64,000 bases of DNA from Cladocopium goreaui (taxonomy: Eukaryota; Sar; Dinophyceae; Suessiales; Symbiodiniaceae): positions 285,001 to 349,000 of the forward strand of contig CAMXCT020000835.1 of NCBI GenBank assembly GCA_947184155.2, written 5' to 3'. Position 1 is the stretch's first letter, and the number at the start of each line of letters is the position of its first letter. The notes beneath the pieces were generated by a model. The model saw only the letters and a list, made by a program, of their open reading frames with translations, was not told where the DNA came from and searched no databases. Below, piece after piece: positions 1 to 11,700 of this stretch. The translations under genes were made by a program, and so were the position numbers.

Positions 1-170
1 ATAATAAGAAAAAGAAGAAGAAGAAGAGAAGAGAAAAGAGAAGAAGAAGAACAAGAAGAAGAGGCAAGAGAATAGAAGAAGGGAGAGGAGAAGGGAAAAA
101 AAAGACGAGAGAAGAGAAGAAGAAAACGAGAGGAAGAAAGAAGAGAATAATTACACCGGCAAGAGACCCC
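1..170. repeat. GA-rich low-complexity tract
   Basis: Almost pure purine sequence built of AGA/AAG/GAG triplets. No coding or structural signal was seen. It is a simple-sequence tract. Confidence 0.85.
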
Positions 171-249
171 AAACAGCGCGATGGGTTGGAAATCAATGTA
201 CCAGATACAAGCAAAAATGTTTGTGGAACAGGAACAGATGAGGTGACAC

Positions 250-930
250 ATCATTGCAACTGCAGCCGCAAAACCTTCTTTGTAGATCTATTTCAAAGAG
301 CTCACAAAATTTTCATACAAGAACTTCCCAAAGGTCCTTCATACATAAAAGGACATCTTTGAGGAGGGTTGCAACGAGATCTCCACAAGATCTTCGCACA
401 AGGATCTGTACCAGACCTTGTAAGGACACCACAAAGATTTCACCAGCCTCTTCAAGTGCTCCGCGCAAGGACCTGCACAAGGTCATGGAAAAGCCGCTGA
501 CGGCATGTCACAAGGATCTCCACAAGAGCTGCTCGCAAGGACTCGTAAAGGACCCTGAGCAAGATCTTCATGCCCCCGCTCACAAGATCGTCATAAAAGA
601 ACCTGCTGCTGCTGGGGCGGAGCTCACAAGATCTTGAGACAAGAACCTCCCATGAGCCTCCCACAAGAGCTTTCATAGAAGCACTTGTAAGACATGGCAT
701 CTGCAAGATCTTCATGCAAGGACCTCTTAGAGAGGATCTCACCCGGATCTCCACAAGGTCTTCCTTTGAGGACCTACCTGTACAGGATCCAGAGCATCTT
801 CAAGCGCAAGGCCTCCTAATGAGGACTTGAACAGGATCTCCAGAATCTCCACAAGATCTTCTCAGAAGGATCTTTACATTTCGTAAAAAGACACCCAAAG
901 GCCCAGAGGATTTTACTTCAAAAGTTTCTC
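250..930. repeat. degenerate tandem repeat (CACAAGATCTTC / CACAAGGATCTCC)
   Basis: The stretch repeats, many times and imperfectly, units resembling CACAAGATCTTC and CACAAGGATCTCC with irregular spacing of roughly 20-30 bases. Open frames on both strands here reflect the repeat and not a recognisable protein. It looks like an old minisatellite. Confidence 0.7.
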
Positions 931-2035
931 ACAAGGACCGCGCCCCAGGACCACGACCTACACTTTGCGCGAGCCTGAGCAGTCGAAATGCGCATGTCCC
1001 AGTTTATGCGAAAATTTACAAGTAAAATGCCGCAGACCAAACTCGCGCGACAGACTTTGTCCGAACATGGGCAATCGAAATGCACACGGACATGTCAGAA
1101 GAACCCATTTTACGCCGAAATTTAGAGAAAAAATGCCGGAACCCAGACGGAACCCTGATCAAGCACCAGCCTTTACCCTTACCGTAAGATCCCCTCAGTT
1201 TAGACACACTATTTGACAATAGTAAATATTAGAGATTATCGCTTTACGTGAGTACGCGCGCTTACAAAACAACAAAACAATTCCAGTATAAGTTTCACTA
1301 TACTTAAAATTTGATGGCACTCTGTTTGATTTTTTTTGTCTCTTTGCTTAATTGTCGAAATGGGGCAGGTCCACGCACATCGCAACGCATTGATGACAAC
1401 TTTCCTCGCTTCGCACCAAAAGCACTTGTTGCAGACACACTGCAGGGTCATCTGGAAAAAAATGGCAACTGCATGCCAAGAGATGTATGGTCCTTTGATC
1501 CAAACATGGTTCCGACTTCTCAGAGTTTTTGGTGGCTTACTGTTCTCCCCTTGTGAGCGCAGGGTGGGATACAACGTATCTTTGGGCAGGTCGCGGTCAC
1601 AAAACGACAAACGGTCCCACCCACCCACCACTCTTGAGGCGAGCGCGGGAGAACACAAATTAAAATGGATCCAACAAAAGAAATGAACATGCACTGCAGC
1701 AAGTTTATGCCATAAAATAAATGGCAATCTTTTGTTTGATCATTTTGCGTGTTTCAAATTCGTTTGAGCAAGTGCTTAAGAAAACAAAACAAAGAACGAA
1801 AACACCGTCAGACAAAACCGACGGGAAAGCCACACAAGGCCAGCTCAGACAAATTGAAACACTGCCACCGAAAGTTTTAAAAAGTACTGCGCCCAGTACC
1901 ACACAAGGTACGCGGGAACCAAACATAAAAGAACCTTGGCAGACAACCTAAAGGCTGCCAAGACACATGTATGCGCGCACACTTTTGGACACAACCAAAA
2001 GGGTTTAACTCACTTCACTTTCGATAATGTTACCA
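931..2035. other. no gene seen
   Basis: Short open frames on both strands have no recognisable motif, and no repeat shared with the rest of the window was found. Nothing further can be supported. Confidence 0.5.
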
Positions 2036-2037
2036 CT

Positions 2038-2270
2038 GACCCTGGATTGGTCAAAGGTGCACAAGGCTCAGTCGGGTCTCACCATCCCTGGATTGGACGG
2101 CGTGGTACCTCTTTCTCACCATCCATCTCTCTCCTCCCCCCCCTCTTCCCTTTACTTTCTGGTGTGTGTACTTCCAGCCCTGGATTGGCTGTAGGTGCAC
2201 CCCTTTTTCTCCTCTTCTTTTCCTACTCTCTCTCCCTTTCTGGATCCTCCTTGGCCCTGGATTGGCTGAC
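2038..2270. repeat. four spaced copies of CCCTGGATTGG
   Basis: The 11-mer CCCTGGATTGG (one copy preceded by CCAT) occurs at about 2040, 2087, 2180 and 2252. Two copies are followed within 20 bases by GGTGCAC. Pyrimidine-rich stretches separate the copies. The tract lies just upstream of modular-family copy C. Confidence 0.65.
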
Positions 2271-2343
2271 GAGTTTCCGTTTTTCCCCCCTTCCCTCTTG
2301 CTTCTCTTGTACCCAGTTTTAACGGTATTGCTCTATCTGAGAT

Positions 2344-3384
2344 ATGACAATACACCTTAGAGAAAACGAAGTTTCCAGAGAAGACCGGGTGCACGATTGG
2401 CATGAAGATGACACGACTTTGGGTCTCTCATCACTCTTGAGAGCGCTCCAACGTCCACGGGAGATCTCTACCAATTATGGTCTCAATGACACTATCCAAG
2501 AGGGCTGGACGCTCGGTGATCCCCATATGAAAATGGGGCAACCTGATGTACAAGACTACGAAATTGCGCTGACTGAGGATGGTGAGGTTGCCCCAGGCCC
2601 TCACTGGCGGCACCTCTTTCGATGGCTTGTTGCACAAGCGCATGAAATCCTGGACTTTGATAGTGTATACATCATCACAGATAACAGGGATCCTGTCAGC
2701 TCCGCAGTGGACTCGCAGCCAGGGCTAGCGCACTGGCCTGCTGTTGCAGCATGGTGGAGTGACCGTATCAAATATCTGGGACCCTATCAGGAGAAAACAA
2801 CCGTTCTCTTTGTGCCCATTTGTGCTGATACGGAACTCTCACGTGTCCACCCAACGTGGGCGGGCACCTTTATCCTCGATGCCTGTGTATACCTCTTCCC
2901 TACCATCAACTTTGCCCTCATTGACAGTGACTGCGTCCCAGTCACTCTTTTTGGAATCGAAGAATAATGGAGGTCCGGCGATTGCTTGCCAAAGCGTGAT
3001 GAGGAAATGGCCATGCCTCATCCACGTCAGTCAAGCCCTGTGGCGCCAGCGCACAAGCGAGCCCGATCAGTTGATACTGGCCGGAAAGCACAGCAACACG
3101 GTCCACCCTGCAAATTGTCCAAGGAGTGCAGAACATCTGGCATCGCCAGAAGAAGATAGGCCATCAGGGAGCCACTCATCAGTGGACTACTGCGCCTCAG
3201 ATGATGAGAGCTCGGTAGTGGTCCTCTGATGCTCCCCCCACTAGCCCGGTGTCCTCGTCCAGTGCACCTGATAGATCTGCAGAGCCACCTGCCGGACCAA
3301 CGCCACAAGTCCGAGCCAAGCCTGCCTCCGGCCACTGGAGTTCTCCTAGTCAGTGAATCCTTCACTGAAATCAATGCAGGCCTT
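2344..3384 (+). pseudogene. modular family copy C: GT-A-like domain fragment
   Basis: An open frame at 2344-2967 (207 residues) is closely related to residues of about 80-250 of the copy A protein that starts at 19316. Shared blocks include YIITDNRD / YLVTDNRD, HPTWAGT, and an ending with a DSD triplet (residues 194-196, context FALIDSDCVPVTLF). The DSD triplet in a hydrophobic context resembles the metal/nucleotide-sugar DxD motif of GT-A glycosyltransferases; that assignment is inference. After the stop at 2967, homology to the copy A linker continues in shifting frames to about 3384, where it ends abruptly beside element 3. Only the N-terminal domain and linker remain. It is a truncated, frameshifted copy. 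Confidence 0.7.
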
Positions 3385-3430
3385 TAAAAACCAATTGAAG
3401 CTCAAAGCTTCCGAGACTCACCATACCTTA

Positions 3431-4009
3431 TCATACAAACCGTTGGGCTCGTCCTCTGAACCTATACATCCAACGACCCTGATCATCAAATTCGACTGAT
3501 TTGATGGAGCCGTTCCAACGGTATTCGTTGGGTTTGAATTTAAGCAGGATGTACTTCTCCATCTTACGCATGGACCCCAAAGGCGAAATCTCAATTTGGA
3601 TGGCAACATAGTCCTTAGGGTGAGTCGGGTGAGTCTCACCCTTTTCTCCCTGCGGCGACCAATCCATAAAGAGGTGTGGCCGCTCCACAGCCTTGAGCAT
3701 AGTGCGGCGTAATCCAAATCTCTTGGTGTATTCATCAGGAATCACCTCTTTCCCTTCATTGAGATCCTCATATTGCTGAGGAGAAAAGGCCACCCACACC
3801 CGAAGGCATTCCATTTGGTCGATTTCAATGTTCTCCAGCAAGCCCACATCCACAGGCTCCAAGGTATATGCCTCAACCTCAGGCGTGGTACGTGCCGTCT
3901 TTGATGCTGGTGCTGACTCTTCCATGGCTACCAACAGGTCCAAAAGAAGAACGGATGGCAAATGCTTCACCAATGAGCCAACTCTCTGAGCCATGGTCGG
4001 TGAAAACAA
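3431..4009 (-). CDS. conserved element-borne protein of unknown function (element 3 copy)
   Basis: 192 residues from the first ATG. A start at residue 29 (MEESAPAS) is equally plausible, because the first 28 residues are hydrophobic and have no match elsewhere in the window. From residue about 67 the protein aligns with the ORF at 57776-58142 in element 2: MECLRVWVAF / MESLKLWIAL, EDLNEGKEVIPDEY / EELNKGNEVFPDGY, LFMDWSP / YFMDWTP, KDY, EISPLG / EISALG, EYRWNG / EYRWHG, QGRWMYR / QGRMLYR. I estimate about 40% identity. No known domain was recognised. Conservation between two diverged elements points to selection for element function. It is not Gag-like in any motif I can see: there is no zinc knuckle. 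Confidence 0.6.
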   Translation of the reverse strand: MFSPTMAQRVGSLVKHLPSVLLLDLLVAMEESAPASKTARTTPEVEAYTLEPVDVGLLENIEIDQMECLRVWVAFSPQQYEDLNEGKEVIPDEYTKRFGLRRTMLKAVERPHLFMDWSPQGEKGETHPTHPKDYVAIQIEISPLGSMRKMEKYILLKFKPNEYRWNGSIKSVEFDDQGRWMYRFRGRAQRFV

Positions 4010-5036
4010 GGGGAATCACAACCCAAACAGCAGTTCCACCTTATCACAAACTCAATCCAAGAGTTTAAGACATCTCAGTACTGAGTCAGGTCATAATGGT
4101 TCGCGTATTGGGCTCAAGATACAAAACAAAATAAGCAGACTAAACTCTAGCTCACACAAATTACCTTCCACAACTCAAAGATCTTCCCATGGCAAAACAA
4201 CAAAAACCAAAATAAAATGCAGTGCTCAAAAAGAAGTTCAAAAAACATGTCGCTTGTCAAATTGCAAAAACAGTCACTAATCACATCACCTCACTACTCA
4301 TACCTCTGTGGTGAAGCAAGACTCATCCCAACTGCATCTCCCACCTAGACCAGCCCGCTGAATCGTCCCTCTGAGTACGTCTTCCTGCAGAGCAACTCCA
4401 ACGCCTGCAATCTAGTCGTGGCCAAGCCTACAGCCGGACGGCCGAGCCTGATGAGCTCCTTACACCTTCATTAACCATCTCAACTACAGTTCTAAGTCTA
4501 CTCCCTAGCATCCAACCCCAAACATGCAAGACTCCACAGTACGTCGGGCAGTACTTGCCATGAATGTCGGGCGAAATACACAGTTCTAGGTCTACTCCCT
4601 AGCGTACCAAAATCTTGGTTCAAACTCACAGAAAAATTCTGTCCTTGCCAACTTCCTCCTGTAGCTATCGTGGCCATCCTAAGCAATCATCTCAGTCTAC
4701 CTGCACCTTCAGCCATTCCACCTGAGTACGTCTTCCTCGGTCAACAGCAGTGCCTCTTTCCACTGATGATGATTCAACCCAAGATGCAACCACTAGCTGA
4801 CCTTCAAGTTTCAAGTTCCAAACTAAAATCGCAAGGTTCTACCTGTCCAAAACCAGATCCCTAGATCTTTCAGCACAACCAAAACACCTGCCTCACTTGT
4901 GCTAGTGACTACCTCCCACACTCCCAGACCACCCTGCCAGCCTCGATGATGCCGGCCGGCGTCTATACCAGAATCGTGCCTGAGTTGCCCTCCTTAGCAA
5001 GTGGGTCAGCGTGCAATGGTGTGGGCAGCCCCGCAG

Positions 5037-5049
5037 GGCTCCGCTACCA
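5037..5049 (-). other. primer-binding site of element 3 (TGGTAGCGGAGCC)
   Basis: On the minus strand the 13-mer TGGTAGCGGAGCC directly follows a putative LTR end (...TTTATCA). The same 13-mer follows the 5' LTRs of elements 1 and 2. It resembles the initiator-Met tRNA complement used by plant copia elements (TGGTATCAGAGCC) with two changes, so a tRNA-iMet primer is likely but inferred. Confidence 0.7.
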
Positions 5050-5399
5050 TGATAAAGTCTAGTTTCCTAGATCACAACCCAAGTTCGGAAATCAGAACCT
5101 CGAAAAAAACAAAACAAAGTTTCAACCTCGACTCCTAAGCGCAAACGTCAGCTTCAATCTTTTGCTCGGACGCTACACAGAGAAGTCAGGACTCTCACGC
5201 AGGACACGCCCACGAGAGAGGAGAAACAACAAGGTCCAAGACCGGCAACGGAAACAACCGAAGCCAAACAGCTGAATGTCTGCTTGTGATACTCAGGTCA
5301 TTATGAAATCATGACTCCTTCGAGCCAATGCCTTGAAGAGGAAACGCAATTCCAGGTTCAAAAATCACGATCTTTCCTAAAAGATCGACTGAACCATTC

Positions 5400-6100
5400 C
5401 ACATTGCGTTGATCACAAATTCAGCTTTCTAAAACATGATCTACTTCCAAAAGTTCTCAAATACCCTCGGTTCTCATCCAAACGTGAATAACCAGAGTTC
5501 TTTACACTCAAGAACGAAGTAGATGTCTACAAAATGATCTATACAATGATCCTCTGACTCACAAAACTTCTTCAAACCTCATGCTTGATCTCCATTAGCA
5601 TCTCAATAAGCCAAAACCAATTCCAGCTCATGAAAGGTAATGGAGAGCAGAAGTTCTGCGATACATTACATAGTTTCCAGTAAAGTCAGTGCGTGATATG
5701 TCGTTGAAATCACCAGCAAACCATGTAGTAAAAAAATGCCAGATAACGAAATAAGCGATGCAAACACATCGCCCCATGGTGTTCACAATCACCTCCATAG
5801 ATGAACATAAACACCATAGTCAAGCTCAGCAATAAAGATCAATCACCTAGATCACCGATGAAGACAAAATTGATGTTCTCCTGCTAGAGTCCCACTCCAC
5901 AGTAGTGCACCACGTCATCACGACCAGTGATGACGGCATCAAATGCCAAGGACGGATTTGTGTAATTAACCCAAATGTCCATCTCTTGCACCAAATTCAG
6001 ATGTAAATACACCTTTCTGCAGCAAATCGTCCGGTTATTTTTTTTTCCTCTGGCATGGCCGCTGTCACTCTAAGGCTGATCCTGAAATTGGTATTAACTC
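5400..6100. other. no gene seen; possibly rest of the element 3 LTR
   Basis: AT-rich sequence without a supported ORF. By length comparison with the 1.3-kb LTR of element 2, part of it may be the distal LTR of element 3, but no terminal CA/TG boundary or target duplication could be fixed. Confidence 0.35.
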
Positions 6101-6101
6101 T

Positions 6102-6669
6102 TTGAACGAATATACACTCAGTATGAAACGCAGTGGTTCCATTCAGAAATTGCGTGAGCAAACTCAAAAAAGCAAAAACCACAGAACAAAACAAAAAAGG
6201 CGAAGCGGCAGACGACCCGCAAATCCCCCAGATTTACGTTCGCCACGAGAAACAACAGCAAGAAAACAAGGACCGGGCCCAACGCAAACCAAAACACACA
6301 AGAATTGCCACACGACACAGGGACCTCACAAAAACATCAGAAACATCAGCGGCGAAGCAGAGACATTGTGAGACAAAAGAGCAGCAAATCGTCCAGATAA
6401 GACAATCATTCCTTGCTAGTCCGAGTAAGAAGACCGAAAAGCAAGGGGACAAAGAAAAATGCGCTTGCGCCGTTTTGGTTCCTCTCCTCTCTGTCTTCTT
6501 TCTTGTTTTGCTCGTTTGGTTCCTTTCCTGTTTCCGCCTACTTTCGCTTCTTCTTTCCCGCGGCTGGTCGTCCGAGCTTTTTTTTGAGTTTGGACGACGC
6601 AATACAAACAGAAAGCAAAGCGAATGGAACGCAGTGGTTCCAACTGAGTTTTCCTTCATGCTTTTCCAA
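6102..6669 (-). repeat. dispersed repeat with CGCAAATCTGG..GGGATTTGCG core
   Basis: On the minus strand the core CGAACGTAAATCTGG followed by GGGATTTGCG (6221-6243) matches cores at 33171-33200 and 62401-62430. Flanking similarity at 33120 includes GGGCCC and CCTTGTTG. Open frames across this repeat on both strands are not supported as genes. Confidence 0.55.
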
Positions 6670-6674
6670 GCATC
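6670..6674. other. target-site duplication GCATC (left copy)
   Basis: GCATC immediately precedes the LTR at 6675 and is repeated immediately after the other LTR at 16740-16744. Five bases is the usual duplication for copia integrases. Confidence 0.9.
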
Positions 6675-7534
6675 TGTAAAAATCTTAATGAACCCTCAAC
6701 TCAGCTCAGCGAGTTCCAAATCCTTTTCGCGCCGTCAACAGACAGGTCACACAAGGCACAAAACCAAGTGTCTTAAATTCTCTTGTTACTCGAGCCACTC
6801 TCTGGTTGAGCAACACAAAGTCACACGGACTTCTCAAAAACAAAAGACTGCTGTACCAACTGCGGATTCCAGATCAAAAGTTGTTTCAGATAACATCCTA
6901 CGCAACAATCAACGATTCCGACCTAACGTGTAGCTAGTTAGTACCATAAGTGGTTGATTTAACCAATCCAAACAAAGAATCAACCACTCATAGTACTTTA
7001 GCGTCACAGGCGATGTTGTTAGCTAACAACATCGACAAAATTGGTTGCACCAAAACTTGCCGTTTCCATATCATCCAATGATGATATTCACAGAAATCTT
7101 GACAGCATGATTTGACGAACAACTTCGTGATGTCAAATCATTTCCAAACGGTCCAAAAATGTTTGAAATACTTCTCAACTGTTCCGAACGTTTCCGAAAA
7201 TGTTCAAATGTTTCCAAAACCGTTCCAAACAAACTGTGATCAAATCGGCTAAATCCCTAAAGCTCGAAAAACACTCTCGTCTCATTGAAAACGCAAATTC
7301 CAGCAAATACAGAGGCCAAAACGCAATGTCACCGAAATCGCATCCAATGAAATACCGTCCATTCTAGAACATTCTCAGCTCATCAAAAGTGCAGAATCTC
7401 AATGAATACCGAAGTCAAATGCAGTATCATAGAAGCATCATCCAATGAACTATTGTATCAAATAGAGGTGCACAACGGTCTAATCCCAGCGTACATCGTG
7501 AAGAAGCACGACGGTCCAATACCATATATTCACA
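6675..7534 (-). repeat. element 1 3' LTR (860 bp)
   Basis: Plus-strand ends are TGTAAAAATC and ATATTCACA. Identical to 15880-16739 except for three substitutions (near 7096, 7314 and 7473). It contains a perfect 24-bp palindrome at 7011-7034 and an 11-bp inverted repeat (AGTGGTTGATT 6949-6959 with AATCAACCACT 6978-6988). Confidence 0.95.
7011..7034. repeat. 24-bp perfect palindrome in LTR
   Basis: CGATGTTGTTAG followed by its exact reverse complement; also at 16216-16239 in the other LTR. It could be a cruciform, a transcript hairpin or a dimeric protein site. Function is unknown. Confidence 0.8.
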
Positions 7535-7544
7535 CCCCCTTTCG
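7535..7544 (-). other. polypurine tract of element 1 (CGAAAGGGGG)
   Basis: On the minus strand CGAAAGGGGG lies directly before the 3' LTR start TGTGAATATA. The identical 10-mer precedes the 3' LTR of element 2 at 60660-60669. It is the expected primer site for plus-strand DNA synthesis. Confidence 0.85.
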
Positions 7545-7826
7545 GCGTGCTGCTTCCAAACCCAAAACGACACATCCCACTCGAAAAGTCTTCAGTGTCT
7601 AACAGAAAGGAAGTCTCCTGTATCAAAGGCTGTTGGCCGGAGCCACAATGATCCCATTCTCTTCCAGCTGGAATGCAATAACCCAAAGCGACACCATGTG
7701 TCTAACAGAAATTGTAACCTAAGCCAGATACCTTTGCTTCGATACATAAACCTCTCAAAATCAGGTCTCCTTGGAGACATTCAGAATCTCAAAGCTCATG
7801 CATCGATGACCGAAGTCACGTTGAGA

Positions 7827-8348
7827 TCACGGCTTGATCACTCTCTTCCATGAACCAGATGCCTCTCTCTCAGGATCAAACTCCATATAGAGAAGAAAGC
7901 CAGCCAAATCCACGGCCTGAGTCTTGTGAGTTCCATCAAAAGATCCATGATACTTCTTGTAAATGAATCCCAGATACTTGTTCAGCTCTTTGTCACCATC
8001 AATAGCCATCCTAAGCAGCTCGGAATAAGTCTGTCCGTTCCACTTCGGCTCGCCACTGACTTTCGGAAGCTGACACACTGTGTGAGACCAATCCTTCAGA
8101 TTGCAATTCTTCGGCAATGGAACCTCCTTGCGATCTTCACTTCGGAAAAGTTCGCTTGGCGTAGTTGGAGACCCAACCGCTTCAAACTCTGAATCACTCT
8201 CTCCTCTCAAACGCTTGGAAGCATCAGTCATTGCTGATCCACCAGATACATTCGGAGTCTGCTGAGCCTTGTTCAACAATTCTTTCAATTGTTTTTGCTC
8301 AGCCTCTGTCAAACCACTATATCCAGCTGCATTCTTAGACACAGCCAT
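7827..8348 (-). CDS. element 1 downstream ORF, 173-residue protein of unknown function
   Basis: Lies inside element 1, same strand as Gag-Pol, 402 bp after the Gag-Pol stop and before the polypurine tract. Begins MAVSKNAAGYSGLTEAEQ; a helical, lysine/glutamine-rich N-terminus and a Ser/Thr/Glu-rich linker are followed by a better ordered C-terminal half (DWSHTVCQLPKVSG, KYLGFIYKKYHG, DLAGFLLYMEF). No transmembrane segment, signal peptide or zinc finger is visible, so an Env-like role is not supported. The position is the one used for accessory genes in some plant copia lineages. It does not align with the ORFs of elements 2 and 3. It would need a spliced or subgenomic transcript. The family is not recognised. 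Confidence 0.7.
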   Translation of the reverse strand: MAVSKNAAGYSGLTEAEQKQLKELLNKAQQTPNVSGGSAMTDASKRLRGESDSEFEAVGSPTTPSELFRSEDRKEVPLPKNCNLKDWSHTVCQLPKVSGEPKWNGQTYSELLRMAIDGDKELNKYLGFIYKKYHGSFDGTHKTQAVDLAGFLLYMEFDPEREASGSWKRVIKP

Positions 8349-8750
8349 GGCTTCAGCAAGTGAGGAGAAGAATCCAAACAGATCTCCACAGTAGCTACCA
8401 GAGCAAGGTCAGTGAAACGCAAGAAAGAACGAGACCTGCCTACCTGGCACCCACACAGACCTTCAAGGCCCGCACACATACCAGATACACACACCTCAAA
8501 CTATACCTGTTCCAGTCAAAGATCTTAGACCTTTTAAACTGCAACGCATGTCAAGTCCAGTCTGTTTCAGACAAGTTCAAAACAGTTTGCATCAAGTCCA
8601 GACATGTCCCATGCTTCGCATTGAGATCAGTTTCGAAGTTTCAGTGCACGATAGTTTTAGATCAAACTTTATTTCGTCGGCTCAAGTTCGAAAACCAAAA
8701 AACGAATCAAGAAACCTGTCTTCTTCAATTCGCGACAGCAACAACAAAAA

Positions 8751-11700
8751 CTATCCATCATTTCTTAATGCGTCCAAAGCACCACGAACAATCGAAACAG
8801 CTAGATTCTCATTGTAGAAAGCAGTTTCTGCCCAATCCACATCAGTCAAACCAGCATGTTTCTGAGTGCAGTGACACTGTCCAAAGTCCTTGGCCAATCG
8901 ACCAACCATCAACTTGCTGTTACTGGTGAACTTCAACACCTTTCCAACTGGTTCTCCGTCCTTAGTCATTGAACCTGTCGAACACAAGTGCACAGCCGCA
9001 ACATGTTTATGTTGAGCCTGATTCAGAATCTTCGTGGTCATGGCATGTGTCCAAATTGCATTCCTCCATGGCAACTCAAAAGATGAAAACTTTCCCAACT
9101 TCATGTACTTGGAAACATGAGGAATAACATCAAACCAAACCACATCCGCTTCAGTAGCTGTGTTGTCTCCTCTAAAGTTTCGCAATGGGGACCCAGATGA
9201 ACATGGTGACGAAACATGGACAAAAACTTTTGAATTACCCAGATCTTTCACAGTTTCCAACACACGGTCAAAAACAGCTTTCTTCTCCATGTTCTCAACA
9301 ACACCAATGTACAAGAATCCAAATCTTCTAGCTACCTTGGAGATGCTTGAATCCGGTTTGCAACAAACCTCAATGAACACATAACCACTCGAAATGGCCA
9401 TGATGGCTCCCAGAGGAGCGTCCAGGACCTCGAAACCCATTGCCGCTCTATGAATCCCAAAGATTGAACTCCCCAGGCATTTTGTCAAAGCGTCAGCTGG
9501 ATTACTAGATCCCTTCTCATAGTGGATTTTAAGCTTACCAAGATCCACCCTCTCTCGAAGCCACTCAATTCGAATCTCAAGGTGTCGAGATTTCCGAGGT
9601 AGGTCTAAACCTTTCAACAGTTTGATCGACGACTCAGAGTCGGTCCGCAACACACCTGGAATCTCACTCGAGTCAAGCTCCTTGAAGGACATCAGGATTC
9701 TCCCAAGCATTTTTCCCAAAGAAACCATCTCTTGGCTCACACTCTGCAATGCATACAGCTCGCTCTCCATGGAGCTCAATGAAACCAGAGCCTGATGCCT
9801 CGACAATGTCTTCAATGTGCATCCTCGGAATGTTAGGACTCCTCCGGAAATTCCTCTCCGTCCAGTCGTCTTCAATGGTGCATGGGAAGCATCCGAAAAT
9901 GCAACAATATGTGGTCCTTGAAAAACATCTGACTCCAACAGCTTTGAATCATTTGGAAACCTAACTGCAACATTCATGTCACCTCGAAGGTACCTCAACA
10001 ACATACGCATGGCATGTTCCGTGTGTTGAGTTGGGCGTGCTTGTTGAGTTGCAAGTATCCCAATCCATGCACGCAGGTCACCACGGGTCTGCGCCATCCA
10101 AGACACTTTACCTAGAGCTGCTCTGAAGCGTGCATAGGCATCACAACTCAGCTCCTCCCCATTCTCTTTGTCCATGACCGGAGTCACGTCAGGTGGGCCT
10201 TTGGCATTTGTTTTGATTTGGTAACTGGCAAACGTATCATCCAGGTAGTTGGATGGTAGAGAAATCAGTAAAGACCTTTCACCACGCCTCCTAGTGATAA
10301 GCCTACCCAGAAACCTCAACTGTCCCCCTTTCGAATGATCATGTATCAAACCAGTTCTTTTCAACCTCACACTTTTCCCAACGGTATCAAAGACAAAGTC
10401 AATTGCATCAACCGATGGCCCAACACAAATCAAGTCGTCAACATATGACAGAATCATGCATGGTTCACTGGAAGGCAACAAACCGCTGTACAAGCAAGGT
10501 TCTAGACCACAAGAGCGTAACCTGCACTTATCAACAATCGACGACAAGTACACATTCCACTCCTGGCTGGCACTCCTCAGTCCATTCAGGGCTTTACTCA
10601 GCCACAGGTACAGCGCCTCACCACTTATGGAAGTGATGCTTGCAGGCAACTTGGCGACCACCTTCCGGGTACGCAGCGGCGTGGCCATAAAGGCCGCCGA
10701 AATGTCAGCTGCTCCAACAAGCCAATCTCTTTCACCTGCAAAGCACAGCATGGCAAACAATGCCTCAGCTGAGGGAGTAGGTGACGATATTCCAAGGGAC
10801 CGGGCTGATTCAGCACCCTTTGCAATGTCTTTCAAGACTATCCGCGCACGGACCAAAGACGCGTTCTTTCGCGTAGTCACCCACCGAGATGGGATTACCC
10901 TGCATTGCTTTCTCAAGTCACCTAATTCAGACTCAGTCAACAAGTCACCGCACTGCATGCTATCCAAATTGCCAATTTCAGTCTTCATGCCTTCAAGCGT
11001 CAAGTCACCAGGCAACTCCTCCAATGTTGAATCATCAATGGAGCCACTAGGACACCAGATCCGAATACGCTTGTCACCAAACGAAACAACAGAACTGGAG
11101 GCATTCTTGTCAAACTTCAACGACGCAAGAGGCAAGTGACAAATGAGGTCATCCGAGTCAGTTGTGAGAAATGCCAAAGCATACACTTCATGCAAGTCGT
11201 TGACGGGAGTCTCAGACAACGAAGAATCACATGTCAGGCCAGAAACAAGTCCAGCAACATCAGGTTTCACGTCAATACGCTTGTTGTCATCCCTGACCTC
11301 CCGATCCAAGTCCGCAAGTTCCACATCAGGTTCCCGCTTCAAACCTCTTCTCTCAATCAAGAGATCCTCTTGCGACCATTTTCGCTTGACTCCAACAGAT
11401 GCCTTAGGGTGACTACCAAGAGGATCAGGTCGAGAAACATCACCAGATTGAGAAGAACTCCCAACCTGGGAGGTGTCCCCTTCCCCATTCCCAAGGTTCA
11501 CATCTACCGGCTCCTGGGACTCAATCGTTGGTTCAATTTTCACTTTCGCGGTTTCACCAGTCAATCCATCATCTTGTGGACCAAACGACAAAGGATCGAG
11601 TTCCTCGAAAGAATCCAAGGCATCTTGTCTACGCACAGGAACACTCCCAAGACCATCAAGGTCAGAAACCTCCCTGTTCGAACCTTCCCGTTTCACCTCC

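Larger units (their letters stand above)
3385..5400 (-). mobile_element. element 3: remnant of a non-autonomous LTR retroelement
   Basis: Read on the minus strand, the segment has the end of a 5' LTR (right of 5050), a primer-binding site at 5037-5049, a leader similar to that of element 2 (both contain CCCACACCAT followed by CGCTGACCC), and one ORF at 3431-4009. The LTR side aligns patchily with the LTR of element 2, for example ACCTGGAAT..GTTTCC around 5340-5360. The other end stops at about 3385, next to copy C, and no polypurine tract or second LTR was found there. It is therefore a truncated relative of element 2. The outer edge of the LTR could not be placed. Confidence 0.6.

Noticed and set aside
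6133-6933. 266-codon plus-strand frame
   Set aside because: Runs from a dispersed repeat across the target duplication into the copia LTR, so it is an accidental fusion.
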